Shown here piece after piece: positions 22,550-31,449 of a stretch of DNA of 64,000 nt; position 1 is the first letter of the stretch, and each line of letters starts with the position of its first letter. The position numbers and the translations under genes are program-made. The notes below the pieces were generated by a model, which saw only the letters and a program-made list of their open reading frames with translations, was not told the DNA's origin and ran no database searches. This stretch comes from JAGVSZ01 sp019137045 (GTDB taxonomy: Bacteria; Pseudomonadota; Gammaproteobacteria; Burkholderiales; SG8-39), in NCBI GenBank assembly GCA_046347635.1, contig JAXMFT010000002.1, positions 1 to 64,000 of the forward strand, in the 5' to 3' direction.

Positions 22550-23203
22550 CTACCGCGGCAGGTCGGGGTCGTCGAGGAGCCGGTGCGCGAGCGCGTAGCG
22601 GACGAGCTCGGCGAGCGAGCCGAGCCCCATCTTCTCGAGGATGTGGGTCTTGTGCGTGCTCACCGTCTTCACGCTCAGCCGCAGCCGCGCGGCGATCTCG
22701 GTCACCGATGCGCCGCCGGCGAGCAGCACGAACACCTCGTGCTCGCGGTCGGAGAGCCGCTTGTGGGGCAGGCCGTCGCCGGCCGACTGCAGGCCGAGGG
22801 CGAGCGCCTCGGCCACCGCCGGCGTGATGAAGAGCCCGCCGGAGGCGATCCGGTGCAGCGCCGCGACGAGCTGGGTCGCCGCGGTGTCCTTGGTGAGGTA
22901 GCCCGAGGCCCCGGCGCGGATCGCGCGCACCGCGTACTGGTCCTCGGCGTGCATGGACAGCACCAGCACGCGCAGCTCGGGCCGCTCGCTCTTCGCCTGC
23001 CGCAGGAGCTCGATGCCGCCGCGGCCGGGCATGGACAGGTCGAGGATCAGCACCTCGAAGCCGCCGGCGCGCACTGCGGCGAGCGCCTCGTGGCCGTCGC
23101 GCGCCTCGCCGACGACCTCGAACGCCGGCTCGGCGGCGAGGATGCGCCGCAGCCCCTCGCGCACGATGGCGTGGTCGTCGGCGATCAGCAGCCGGATGGT
23201 CAC
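22550..23203 (-). CDS. NarL/FixJ-type LuxR response regulator
   Basis: A 217-residue two-domain regulator. The receiver carries IADDHAIVREG, the acceptor Asp in VLILDLSMPGRGG, the switch Ser in VLSMHAEDQYA and the Lys in GYLTKD. The C-terminal GerE/LuxR helix-turn-helix is LSDREHEVFVLLAGGASVTE...LRLSVKTVSTHKTHILEKMGL. The GTG start overlaps the stop of the kinase gene (GTGA), so the pair is translated in a coupled way. Target promoters are unknown. Confidence 0.92.
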   Translation of the reverse strand: MTIRLLIADDHAIVREGLRRILAAEPAFEVVGEARDGHEALAAVRAGGFEVLILDLSMPGRGGIELLRQAKSERPELRVLVLSMHAEDQYAVRAIRAGASGYLTKDTAATQLVAALHRIASGGLFITPAVAEALALGLQSAGDGLPHKRLSDREHEVFVLLAGGASVTEIAARLRLSVKTVSTHKTHILEKMGLGSLAELVRYALAHRLLDDPDLPR

Positions 23204-25230
23204 GCCGCCGCCTGCGCGCGCGAAGGATCGAGCGGGATGCGGGCGACGAGGGTGGTCCCCGCGCCCGGCGCGCTGGTGACCGTCACCGTGCCGCCGAAGA
23301 GCAGCACGCGCTCGCTGATCCCGCGCAGCCCGAACGAGCGCGGCTTGCCGCGCGCGGCGGCGTCCATGCCGGCCCCGTCGTCGCTCACGCTGAGCACCGC
23401 GGCGCCGTCGGCGCGCGCGAGCCGCACCGCGACCCGGCGCGCGCGCGCGTGGCGCACGACGTTGGTGAGCGACTCCTGCATGATGCGGAAGAGCGCCGAC
23501 GCGTGGGGCTCGCCGAGCTGCGCGAAGGAATCGTCGAAGTCGAGCTCGCACTCGAGCCCGGCGCGCTGGGCGACGTTCTGAACCAGCCACTCGGCGGCCG
23601 CGCGCAGCCCGAGGTCGTCGAGCACCAGCGGCCGGAGGTCGGTCGAGATGCGCCGCGTGGTCGCGACCGTGGCGTCGACCAGCTCGCGCATGGCCTGGAC
23701 GCGCTCGAGCAGGTCGGCGCGCTCGCCGGGCACCGTGCGGGCGAGCAGCTCGACGTCCATCTTCAGGCCGGTGAGCGTCTGCCCGAGCTCGTCGTGCAGC
23801 TCGCGCGCGATGCGCGTGCGCTCGGCCTCGCGCACCTCCAGCATGGCGACCGCCAGCTCGCGCAGCTGCGCGTGCGAGCGCGCGAGCTCGGTCTCGGCGC
23901 GCACGCGCTCGGTGATGTCGCGCACGATGACCGTGAGCAGCCGCTCGCCGCGCGCGGACGCCTGCGAGATCGACGCCTCGATCGGGAACTCCGTGCCGTC
24001 GGCGCGCAGCGCGAGCAGCGCGGTCTGGAACCCCATCCGCCGCGCCGTCTCGCCGGTGCGCGCGAAGCGCTCCACGTACGCCCGGTGGGCGGCGCGGAAA
24101 CGCTCCGGAATGAAGCGCTCGAGCGGGCCGCCGAGCGCCTCCGCGGCGCCGCACCCGAACATCTTCTCGGCGGCGGCATTGAACACCACGATGCGCTGAT
24201 CCTCGGTGACGGTGACGAGCGCATCCATCGCCGACTGCACGATGGCGTCGAGCCGCCCCGCGCTCTCGAGCAGCTCGGCGCGGTGGCGGCCGGCGCTCTC
24301 CAGCCGCCGGTTGGTCGCGCGCGCGAGCGCCAGCAGGAACGCGGCGGCGAGCGTCCCGAGCGCGCAGGCGACGAGCGCTTCGCGGCGCCACGCGCGCAGC
24401 GCGAAGTCCGTCCGCGTCGAGACCGCGACGGCGAGCGGGAGGTCGGGCAGCGCGGCGGCGGCGGCGAGCCGCCCGCCCGCCGGTCCGGCGAGACGCGCGA
24501 CGCGCACCGTGGCCGGCGCCGGGGCGCGCAGGGCCTGGGGAAGGGACCCCGCGCCCCCGTCGGCCGGGGTGCCGAACACCAGCGTGCCATCCGCGCGGTA
24601 CAGGCCCACGCCGGCATCCGGGCCGAGGGTGAGCGACTGGTAGAGGCTGGTCAGGTACGCGGTGTCGAGGTAGGCCGCGACCACCGCGCGCAGCGTGCCC
24701 CCCGAGTCCAGCACCGGGCGCGAGAGCGTCACGCTCGGCAGCCCGGTGATGCGGCTCTGCGCCAGCGCTTCGAGCTGCAGGCCGCGCGCGCCCCGTGCGC
24801 GCTGCGCGCGGAAGAACTCGCGATCGGAGACGTCGGTCGGCGGGACCGGGAACGCGTGGCTCGACGCGATCCCGCGCCCGTGCGCGTCCAGCACGGCGAG
24901 CGACTGGACCTGCGGCACGCGCGCGCGCGCGGCGAGCGCGTCGTGCAGGAGGGCCTCGGACACGGCCTCCTCGCCGGGCGCGCGGTGCGCGAGGCCGTCG
25001 GCCACCCCGAGCAGGATGCTGTCGATCTGCCCGAGCGAGCGGGAGATCTGCTCGGCGAGCACGAGCGCGAGATCGCCCAGGCGCGTCTCGGCGCGTTCGA
25101 GCGCATCCTCCCGCGCAACCCAGACGATGGCCGCGGTCGCGGCCAGGACGACGAGCGCGGCGGCCGCACCGAGGAAGAGGACGAGGCGGCGCAGGTTCGC
25201 CGGCGCGCCCGTGTCCGGCGTCAGCGCCAT
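23200..25230 (-). CDS. Membrane sensor histidine kinase (Cache + PAS + HisKA_3)
   Basis: A 676-residue NarX/DegS-class kinase. N-terminal helix near residues 15-35 (LVLFLGAAAALVVLAATAAI), then a periplasmic double-Cache-like domain (DREFFRAQ...ITGLPSVTLSRPV, a motif set of Cache sensors), a second membrane helix near residue 290, a PAS domain (DAIVQSAMDALVTVTEDQRI...FNAAAEKMFG) with a PAC-type tail, the HisKA_3 box ELHDELGQTL (phospho-His) and an HATPase with DDGAGMD and GLRGISERV. It pairs with the NarL-type regulator it overlaps. The domain order suggests an extracytoplasmic small-molecule ligand; the ligand is unknown. Confidence 0.9.
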   Translation of the reverse strand: MALTPDTGAPANLRRLVLFLGAAAALVVLAATAAIVWVAREDALERAETRLGDLALVLAEQISRSLGQIDSILLGVADGLAHRAPGEEAVSEALLHDALAARARVPQVQSLAVLDAHGRGIASSHAFPVPPTDVSDREFFRAQRARGARGLQLEALAQSRITGLPSVTLSRPVLDSGGTLRAVVAAYLDTAYLTSLYQSLTLGPDAGVGLYRADGTLVFGTPADGGAGSLPQALRAPAPATVRVARLAGPAGGRLAAAAALPDLPLAVAVSTRTDFALRAWRREALVACALGTLAAAFLLALARATNRRLESAGRHRAELLESAGRLDAIVQSAMDALVTVTEDQRIVVFNAAAEKMFGCGAAEALGGPLERFIPERFRAAHRAYVERFARTGETARRMGFQTALLALRADGTEFPIEASISQASARGERLLTVIVRDITERVRAETELARSHAQLRELAVAMLEVREAERTRIARELHDELGQTLTGLKMDVELLARTVPGERADLLERVQAMRELVDATVATTRRISTDLRPLVLDDLGLRAAAEWLVQNVAQRAGLECELDFDDSFAQLGEPHASALFRIMQESLTNVVRHARARRVAVRLARADGAAVLSVSDDGAGMDAAARGKPRSFGLRGISERVLLFGGTVTVTSAPGAGTTLVARIPLDPSRAQAAA

Positions 25231-25468
25231 CCCGCGCCCGGCGTGCCGGCGGCGTCCGGGCGGAACGCGCGCGCCTGCGCCACGACTCCCGGATCCGGCG
25301 TGCGCGGACCGCCTTCGACCGCGCGGGCGAGCGCGCCACGGCGGGCGGTCCGGAGGGAGCGGGAGGGCGCGGCGGTGCTCATGCGGTTTCATCCGGTGCG
25401 GGTGGGACGGGACGCGTCCGGTTATATTCTCGCGCAACCTGCCGCCCGACCGCGCGCCCGCACCCCCG

Positions 25469-27133
25469 ATGCCCACGCTCACCGGCCGCCGCGCCTTCCT
25501 CCAGCTCCTCGCCGACGAGGGCCTCACGCACCTCTTCGGCAACCCCGGCACCACCGAGCTGCCGATCATGGAGGCGGTGCCCGAGTTCCCGCAGCTCCGG
25601 TTCGTGCTCGGGCTGCACGAGTCGGTGGTGCTCGGCATGGCGGACGGCTTTGCGCGCGCGTCGGGGCGCCTCGCGGCGGCGAACGTGCACGTGGCGCCGG
25701 GCCTCGGCAACGCGATGGGCGCGCTGTACAACGCGAAGTTCTCCAACTCGCCGCTGATCGTCACGGCGGGGCAGCAGGAGCAGGGGCACGGGCTGCTCGA
25801 GCCGCTCCTCTACGACCCGCTGGTGCCGCTCGCGCAGCCGCTCGTGAAGTGGGCGGTGGAAGTGACGCGGGTCGAGGACCTCCCGCGCATCGTGCACCGC
25901 GCCGCGAAGGTCGCGCTCACGCCGCCGACCGGGCCGGTGTTCATCAGCCTGCCGGGCGACGTGCTCGACGCGGCGGCCGAGCTGGACCTCGGGCGGCCGG
26001 TGCGCGTCGACGCGCGCGCACGGCCGTCGGACGAGGCGCTCGACCGGCTCGCCGGCCGGCTGCTCGCCGCGCGCCGCCCGGCGATCCTCGCCGGGCAGGA
26101 GCTCGCCGCGCGCGACGCGTTCGCCGAGGCGGCCGCGCTCGCCGAGCTCCTCGGCGCGGCGGTGTACGCCTCGCCGATCCCGTACTCGGCGCAGTTCCCG
26201 ACCGCGCACCCGGCGTTCCTCGGCGCCCTGACCCGCAACCAGAAGCAGGTGCGCGCGACGCTGGCGCCGTACGACCTGCTGGTCTGCCTCGGCGCCGACC
26301 TGCTGCGCATGTCCGTGTACAGCCCGGTCGAGCCGCTGCCCGCGGACCTGCCGGTGGTGCACGTGAGCGAGCGCGGCTGGGAGCTCGGCAAGAACTACCG
26401 CACGGACCTCGCGCTCCAGGCCGACGTGAAGGAGACGCTGCGCGCGCTGCTCCCGCGCGTGCGGGCGGGACGCACGCCGGAGCTCGCCGCGCAGGCGGCC
26501 GGCCGGCTCGCCGAGCTGGCGCCGCGCAACTGGTCCGCGCAGCGCGCGCAGGCGGCGATCGATGCGATGCAGGACGCCGAGACGACGCCGATCGATCCGC
26601 GCTACCTGATGCTGCGGATCAGCGAGCACCTGCCGAAGGACGCGGTCGTGGTGGAGGAGGCGCTCACCTCCTCGGTCGCGCTGCCCGGTTTCCTGCACCT
26701 CGCCGACCGGCAGGGCTTCTACGGCCTGGCGAGCGGCGGGCTCGGCTTCGCGCTGCCGGGCGCGGTCGGCGTGAGCCTCGCGCTGCCGGGGCGGCCGGTG
26801 ACCGCCGTGGTCGGCGACGGCAGCGCGCTCTACGGGGTCCAGGCGCTCTGGACCGCGGCGCACCTGCGGCTGCCGGTCACCTACGTCGTCGCCAACAACC
26901 GCAGCTACCGCATCCTCAAGGAGCGGCTCGTGTCGATGCGCGCGACCGACCGGTTCGTGGGCATGGACCTCCGCGATCCGGCGATCGACTTCTGCGCGCT
27001 CGCGCGGTCGATGGGCGTGCCCGCGCGCCGCGTCGCCGATCCGAACGACGTCGTGCCGGCGCTGCGCGAAGCCGCCGCCCGCGGCGGCCCGGGGCTCGTC
27101 GAGGTCATGGTGGCGGACGGGTTCGGCGGGTGA
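25469..27133 (+). CDS. ThDP-dependent decarboxylase, benzoylformate-decarboxylase-like
   Basis: A 554-residue thiamine-diphosphate enzyme. Alignment to benzoylformate decarboxylase is strong: FGNPGTTELPIME (catalytic Glu), HV-APGLGNAMGALYNA (His70 equivalent kept), FPTAHPAF (His281 equivalent kept), GGLGFALPGAVGV, and the ThDP motif GDGSALYGVQALWTAAHLRLP...NN. The substrate-site Ser26 of the Pseudomonas enzyme is Thr here. It likely decarboxylates an aryl or branched 2-oxo acid. It is divergent from the sensor kinase, with a TATATT hexamer at 25423-25428 as a possible -10. Its stop overlaps the GTG of the next gene by 4 nt. Confidence 0.88.
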   Translation: MPTLTGRRAFLQLLADEGLTHLFGNPGTTELPIMEAVPEFPQLRFVLGLHESVVLGMADGFARASGRLAAANVHVAPGLGNAMGALYNAKFSNSPLIVTAGQQEQGHGLLEPLLYDPLVPLAQPLVKWAVEVTRVEDLPRIVHRAAKVALTPPTGPVFISLPGDVLDAAAELDLGRPVRVDARARPSDEALDRLAGRLLAARRPAILAGQELAARDAFAEAAALAELLGAAVYASPIPYSAQFPTAHPAFLGALTRNQKQVRATLAPYDLLVCLGADLLRMSVYSPVEPLPADLPVVHVSERGWELGKNYRTDLALQADVKETLRALLPRVRAGRTPELAAQAAGRLAELAPRNWSAQRAQAAIDAMQDAETTPIDPRYLMLRISEHLPKDAVVVEEALTSSVALPGFLHLADRQGFYGLASGGLGFALPGAVGVSLALPGRPVTAVVGDGSALYGVQALWTAAHLRLPVTYVVANNRSYRILKERLVSMRATDRFVGMDLRDPAIDFCALARSMGVPARRVADPNDVVPALREAAARGGPGLVEVMVADGFGG

Positions 27134-27803
27134 AGCCGCGTCCGCGGAGCGCGCTCCCCCAGGCGCTCGTCGTCTCGCTCGCGCTGCACGCAATCGTCTT
27201 CGTCCTGCTCGGACCGATCCTCGACCGGCCCGCGCCGGCCCGCGCCGACGCGGTGACGCTTCTCGCCACGCGGATCGAGCCCGCGCCCGCCAAGCCCCCG
27301 GCGCCCCCCGAAGTGCTCAAGAACACGCTCGACCCGCCGCAGGCGAAGCCGCTCGAGGACCCGATCCGGTCGCGCGAGCGCCGGCGCATCGCGGAGAAGG
27401 ACCAGGTCGCGAAGACCCCGAAGCCGAAACCCGACGCCCCGCCGCCGCGGCCCGCGGCCCCGAGGCGCCCGCGGCGCCGCTCGGCCAGGGCCTCGACCTG
27501 CGCGTCCCGCAGGCGCGCGCGCCGGAGCGGCTCGCCCCGGACGCGCTGCGCGAGACGCTCGGGCGGCTCGCGGAAGAGCTGCTCTATCCCGCCGACGCCC
27601 TGCGGCGCGGGCTCGAGGGCGAGGTCGTCGTCCTGGTCGAGCTCGGCGAGGGCGGGCGCATCCTCGATGCCTCGATCGCGAGCGGCTCGGGCCACCCCGC
27701 GCTCGACGACGCGGCGGTGCGCGCGGTGCGGCGCCTCGGCACGCTCGGGCCGGCGGCGGCGCACAAGTCGATCCTGCTCCCGGTGCGCTTCCGCATCATC
27801 TAG
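27130..27803 (+). pseudogene. TonB-family protein, apparent frameshift near 27458
   Basis: The N-terminal part from GTG 27130 encodes a membrane anchor (ALVVSLALHAIVFVLLGPIL) and a Pro/Lys-rich linker (APAKPPAPPEVLK, KTPKPKPDAPPPRPAA). The C-terminal TonB fold (EGEVVVLVELGEGGRILDASIASGSG...LDDAAVRAVRRLG...VRFRII, stop at 27803) is in a different frame. The two parts join if one base is added in the C4 run at 27458-27461, giving 224 residues, a normal TonB length. Uncorrected, the frame runs on without a stop deep into the next gene. It overlaps the decarboxylase stop (GTGA). It could be a sequencing indel or a true lesion. Confidence 0.75.
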
Positions 27804-27871
27804 CCGCGCGCCGCGGCGCGCGCTTGACCTGCGTCGACTCCGCGCGCGCGGCGGTGCGGTATCGTCGGCGC

Positions 27872-29416
27872 ATGAGCCGCCAACCGAGGCGTGCGCTGCG
27901 CCTGCGCCGCGTCGCCATCGACACCTACCGCGAGAACGTCGCCTACCTGCACCGGCAATGCCCGGCGTACCGGGCCGAGGGCTTCCAGGCGCTCGCGAAA
28001 GTGGAGGTGAGCGCGAACGGCAGGCGCGTGATCGCGGTGCTCAACGTCGTGGACGACGCGCGCATCGTCGCGCCGGGAGAGCTCGGGCTCTCCGAGCAGG
28101 CGTTCGCGCAGCTCGGCGGCCGCGCCGGCCAGGCGCTGCGCATCCGGCACGCCGAGCCCCCGGCGTCGATGGACGCGGTCCGGCGCAAGATCGGGGGCGA
28201 GCGCCTGGACCCCGCCGACTACGCGGCGATCATCCGCGACATCACCGCGAACCGCTACACGAAGACCGAGATCGGCGCGTTCCTCGTCGCCACCGGCCAG
28301 ACCGAGATGGACCGGGACGAGGTGCTCGCGCTCGCGCGCGCGATGGTCGACTCGGGCGAGCGGCTCGACTGGCAGGAGCCGCTCGTCGCCGACAAGCACT
28401 GCATCGGCGGCATTCCCGGGAACCGGACATCGCTGCTGGTCGTGCCGATCGTCGCCGCGCACGGCATGCTGATCCCGAAGACCTCGAGCCGCGCGATCAC
28501 CTCGCCCGCCGGATCGGCCGACACGATGGAGGTGCTCGCGGCGGTCGCGCTGCCGCTCGAGCGCCTGCGCCGCATCGTGCGCAAGGAGCGCGGCTGCATC
28601 GCCTGGGGCGGCACCGCGCGGCTCGCGCCGGCCGACGACCTGCTGATCTCGGTCGAGCGCCCGCTCAGCCTCGACTCGCAGGGCCAGATGGTCGCCTCCA
28701 TCCTGTCGAAGAAGGTCGCGGCGGGGTCGACGCACCTGCTCATCGACCTTCCGGTCGGCCCCACCGCCAAGGTGCGCCACATGCGCGAGGCGCAGCGGCT
28801 GCGGAAGCTGTTCGAGTACGTCGCGCTGCAGCTCGGGCTGCACGTGCAGGTCGTGATCACCGACGGTCGCCAGCCGGTCGGCCGCGGCATCGGCCCGGTG
28901 CTCGAGGCGCGCGACGTGCTGCAGGTGCTCCAGGGGGACCCGGCCGCACCCCCCGATCTGCGCCAGAAGGCGCTGCGGCTCGCCGGGCGCGTGCTCGAGT
29001 TCGACCCGGACGTGCGCGGCGGGGACGGCTTTCCGATCGCGCGCGACATCCTCGACTCGGGGCGCGCGCTCGCGAAGATGAACGCGATCGTGGACGCACA
29101 GGGCCGGCGCGAGGACTGGCTGCGACTCGGACGCCTGCGCTTCGAGGTCGGCGCGCCCGCGGCCGGCTACGTGATCGGAATCGACAATCTGCAGCTCGCG
29201 CGCATCGCGCGGCTCGCCGGCGCGCCGATGGCGAAGGGCGCGGGCGTGGAGCTGCGCCGCAAGCTCGGCGACCGCGTGCGCAGGGGCGAGCCGCTCTACC
29301 GCGTGTACGCGGAGTTTCCCGCCGACCGCGAGTTCGCGCGCGCGCTCGCCGCGCGCGACTGCGGGTATGCGATCGGCCGCCGCGCCGAGGCGCCGCGCGC
29401 ATTCGTGGAAATCTAG
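27872..29416 (+). CDS. AMP phosphorylase / thymidine-phosphorylase-like protein
   Basis: A 514-residue nucleoside/nucleotide phosphorylase. The glycosyltransferase family-3 core has VADKHCIGGIPGNRTSLLVVPI, KTSSRAITSPAGSADTMEVL and WGGTARLAPADDLLI. It is longer than E. coli DeoA (440) and carries an 80-90 residue N-terminal domain as in archaeal AMP phosphorylases, with which the IPGNRTSLLVVPIVAAHG motif agrees. Bacterial members are annotated as putative thymidine phosphorylase. Expected reaction: (d)NMP or nucleoside plus phosphate to base plus sugar phosphate. The ATG at 27872 gives a conserved N-terminus. No other purine- or pentose-salvage gene is adjacent. Confidence 0.88.
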   Translation: MSRQPRRALRLRRVAIDTYRENVAYLHRQCPAYRAEGFQALAKVEVSANGRRVIAVLNVVDDARIVAPGELGLSEQAFAQLGGRAGQALRIRHAEPPASMDAVRRKIGGERLDPADYAAIIRDITANRYTKTEIGAFLVATGQTEMDRDEVLALARAMVDSGERLDWQEPLVADKHCIGGIPGNRTSLLVVPIVAAHGMLIPKTSSRAITSPAGSADTMEVLAAVALPLERLRRIVRKERGCIAWGGTARLAPADDLLISVERPLSLDSQGQMVASILSKKVAAGSTHLLIDLPVGPTAKVRHMREAQRLRKLFEYVALQLGLHVQVVITDGRQPVGRGIGPVLEARDVLQVLQGDPAAPPDLRQKALRLAGRVLEFDPDVRGGDGFPIARDILDSGRALAKMNAIVDAQGRREDWLRLGRLRFEVGAPAAGYVIGIDNLQLARIARLAGAPMAKGAGVELRRKLGDRVRRGEPLYRVYAEFPADREFARALAARDCGYAIGRRAEAPRAFVEI

Positions 29417-29600
29417 CGCTCAGCCGTCACCCCCGGGGCGCGGGGCTTCCCGCTCCCAACTCGGCTGCCTCGGACCGCGATCCGTGCCGGGCGAGATGTA
29501 GGATAATTGCCGCCGCCGCGCTGCGGCCGAATGCCCCCGCGACTCGCTGCGGGCTGGCGCCAGGAAGATCCGGAGTCCCCCGAACTAAAGGAGCAACAAC

Positions 29601-30161
29601 ATGAAATTCCACAGCATCCTCGCGGTCGCCGCCGCGGCGGCCGTCGCTTTCACCTCCGCCAGCGCGCTGGCGCAGTCCGAGAAGGAGAAGAAGCAGGCCG
29701 AGGTCCGTGCGAACACGGAGAAGGCGCTCGCCGACTTCTACAAGGCCGAGCCGAAGCTGAAGGGTCAGGTCGAGAAAGCGCCGGGCTACGCGGTGTTCAC
29801 CACCTTCGGGCTGAGCTTCCTCGTCGGCGGCGCCGGCGGCAAGGGCATGGTCCACGACGCCAAGACCAAGCACAACACCTACATGGACCTCGCGCAGGCG
29901 AGCGCCGGACTGCAGGTCGGCGCCCAGGAGGCGCGCTACCTCTTCATCTTCAAGGACGCGGCGTCGATGAAGCGGTTCATCGACTCGGGCTGGGAAGCGG
30001 GGGCGGAGGGCGGCGCGGGCGCCAAGGCGGGCAAGACCGGCGGCGGCGGCACCGGCGGCCAGTTCCTCGGGGGCAACGTCTACAGCCTGACGAAGAACGG
30101 GTTCCAGGCCGGCGGCGCGGTGGCCGGCACGAAGGTCTGGAAGGACAAGGCACTGAACTAG
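29601..30161 (+). CDS. Exported SYLF-domain lipid-binding protein (YSC84-like)
   Basis: A 186-residue protein with a Sec signal peptide (MKFHSILAVAAAAAVAFTSASALA, cleavage near residue 24). The mature part begins with a charged helix and continues as a SYLF/Ysc84 domain: YKAEPKLKGQVEKAPGYAVF, the Gly-rich GGAGGKGMV core and YMDLAQASAGLQVGAQEA. Such periplasmic proteins bind lipids or act in envelope stress. A strong AAAGGAG ribosome site lies 9 nt before the ATG. Transcribed alone between spacers of 184 and 81 nt. Confidence 0.88.
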   Translation: MKFHSILAVAAAAAVAFTSASALAQSEKEKKQAEVRANTEKALADFYKAEPKLKGQVEKAPGYAVFTTFGLSFLVGGAGGKGMVHDAKTKHNTYMDLAQASAGLQVGAQEARYLFIFKDAASMKRFIDSGWEAGAEGGAGAKAGKTGGGGTGGQFLGGNVYSLTKNGFQAGGAVAGTKVWKDKALN

Positions 30162-30177
30162 CGCTCGGCAGCGACCC

Positions 30178-30201
30178 GCACGGCGTCGCGCGGCGCCGTG
30201 C
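30178..30201. terminator. 8-bp GC hairpin after the SYLF gene
   Basis: Perfect stem GCACGGCG (30178-30185) with CGCCGTGC (30194-30201) and an 8-nt loop, 17 nt after the stop of the SYLF gene. There is no T-tract. Likely a U-less terminator. Confidence 0.5.
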
Positions 30202-30242
30202 GCGGTAAACTCGCGTCGCCACCCGGAGACGCGAAGTTCCCC

Positions 30243-30599
30243 ATGCCGCGCATCGATTCCCTCGCCGCCCTGCGCGACCGGCTGCGCGCCTTCGTCGCCG
30301 AGCGCGACTGGGACCAGTTCCACAATCCCAAGAACCTCGCGATGGCGCTGGTCGCGGAGGCGGGCGAGCTGGTCGAGCACTTCCAGTGGCTCACGCCGGA
30401 GCAGGCGGACCGCCTGCCGCCCGAGACGCTCGCCGAAGTCGAGCACGAGATCGCCGATGTCCTGATCTTCCTGGTCGAGCTCGCCGACCGGCTGAGAATC
30501 GACCCGCTCGCCGCGGCCGAGCGCAAGCTCGTGCTCAACGCGCAGAAGTACCCGGTCGAGAAGGCGCGCGGGAGAGCCACCAAGTACGACAAGCTGTAG
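30243..30599 (+). CDS. MazG-like nucleotide pyrophosphohydrolase
   Basis: A 118-residue all-alpha NTP pyrophosphohydrolase. The metal-binding helices are plain: LAMALVAEAGELVEHFQW (ExxE) and EVEHEIADVLIFLVELADRL (ExxD), and the C-terminal YPVEKARGRATKYDKL is typical of the short MazG/dCTPase-like group. It hydrolyses non-canonical or excess NTPs to NMP plus pyrophosphate and so sanitises the pool. It lies 7 nt before rlmJ and in front of dinB, a possible DNA/RNA-maintenance operon. Confidence 0.9.
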   Translation: MPRIDSLAALRDRLRAFVAERDWDQFHNPKNLAMALVAEAGELVEHFQWLTPEQADRLPPETLAEVEHEIADVLIFLVELADRLRIDPLAAAERKLVLNAQKYPVEKARGRATKYDKL

Positions 30600-30606
30600 C
30601 CGCGGC

Positions 30607-31449
30607 TTGCTCGCCTACCGCCATCAGTTCCACGCCGGCAACTTCGCCGACGTGCTCAAGCACGCGCTGCTCGCGCGGCTGCTCGTCAAGCTCGCCGCGA
30701 AGGACAAGCCGCTCTGCTACGTCGACACCCACGCGGGTCTCGGCGTCTACGACCTCGCCCACGAGTGGGCGCGGAAGCACGCCGAGTCCCGCGACGGCAT
30801 CGGGCGGCTGTGGGCGCGCGACGACGCGCCCGCGCTGCTCGCGCCGTACCTCGACGCGGTGCGCGCCGAGAACCGCGGCGCGCGGCTGCGCTTCTATCCC
30901 GGCTCGCCGCGCATCGCCCAGCGGCTGCTCCGGCCGGCCGACCGGCTCGTCCTCTCCGAGCTGAATCGCGCGGACTGCGCCGCGCTCGCCGAGCGCTGCG
31001 CGTCCGATCGGCGCGTCACCGTCCACCTGATGGACGGGTACCAGTCGCTCAAGGCGCACCTGCCGCCGAGGGAGCGGCGCGGGCTGGTGCTCGTCGACTC
31101 GTCGTTCGACCGCGCGCGCGAGTTCCAGCGGCTCGCCGGCGCGCTCGCCGAGGCTCACCGGCGCTGGGCGACGGGCGTCTACGCCCTCTGGTATCCGCTG
31201 ATGGAGCCGGTCGCGCTGCGCGCGTTCGAGCGCGACGTCGTCGCGACCGGCGTGCGCAGGGTCCTGCAGGCCGAGCTCGCGGTGCACCCGGAGGGCTGGG
31301 CGGCGGGGATGCGCGGGTGCGGGATGCTGATCGTCAACCCGCCGTTCGGCGTCGAGGCGGAAGCGCGGACGATGCTCGACTGGCTCTGGCGCGCGCTCGC
31401 CGACGGCGGCGCGGGCGGCACGCGGGTGCGCTGGCTCGCGCCGGAATGA
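30607..31449 (+). CDS. rlmJ: 23S rRNA (adenine2030-N6)-methyltransferase RlmJ
   Basis: A 280-residue SAM-dependent methyltransferase that modifies A2030 of 23S rRNA. The N-terminus LAYRHQFHAGNFADVLKH is the RlmJ signature; YVDTHAGLGVYDL is the SAM motif and LIVNPPFG is the NPPF catalytic motif of N6-adenine methylation. It starts with TTG at 30607. Its TGA overlaps the ATG of dinB (ATGA), so the two are coupled. Confidence 0.93.
   Translation: MLAYRHQFHAGNFADVLKHALLARLLVKLAAKDKPLCYVDTHAGLGVYDLAHEWARKHAESRDGIGRLWARDDAPALLAPYLDAVRAENRGARLRFYPGSPRIAQRLLRPADRLVLSELNRADCAALAERCASDRRVTVHLMDGYQSLKAHLPPRERRGLVLVDSSFDRAREFQRLAGALAEAHRRWATGVYALWYPLMEPVALRAFERDVVATGVRRVLQAELAVHPEGWAAGMRGCGMLIVNPPFGVEAEARTMLDWLWRALADGGAGGTRVRWLAPE

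Noticed and set aside
27816..27846. Promoter for the AMP-phosphorylase-like gene based on a TTGACC hexamer
   Set aside because: No -10-like hexamer occurs at 16-18 nt spacing; an AT-containing motif lies too far downstream.
23449..29604. A plus-strand frame of about 2050 codons
   Set aside because: It is open only because of extreme GC. It crosses the antisense of the kinase, the wrong frames of the decarboxylase and phosphorylase, and is real only in the first 330 nt of the TonB-like gene.
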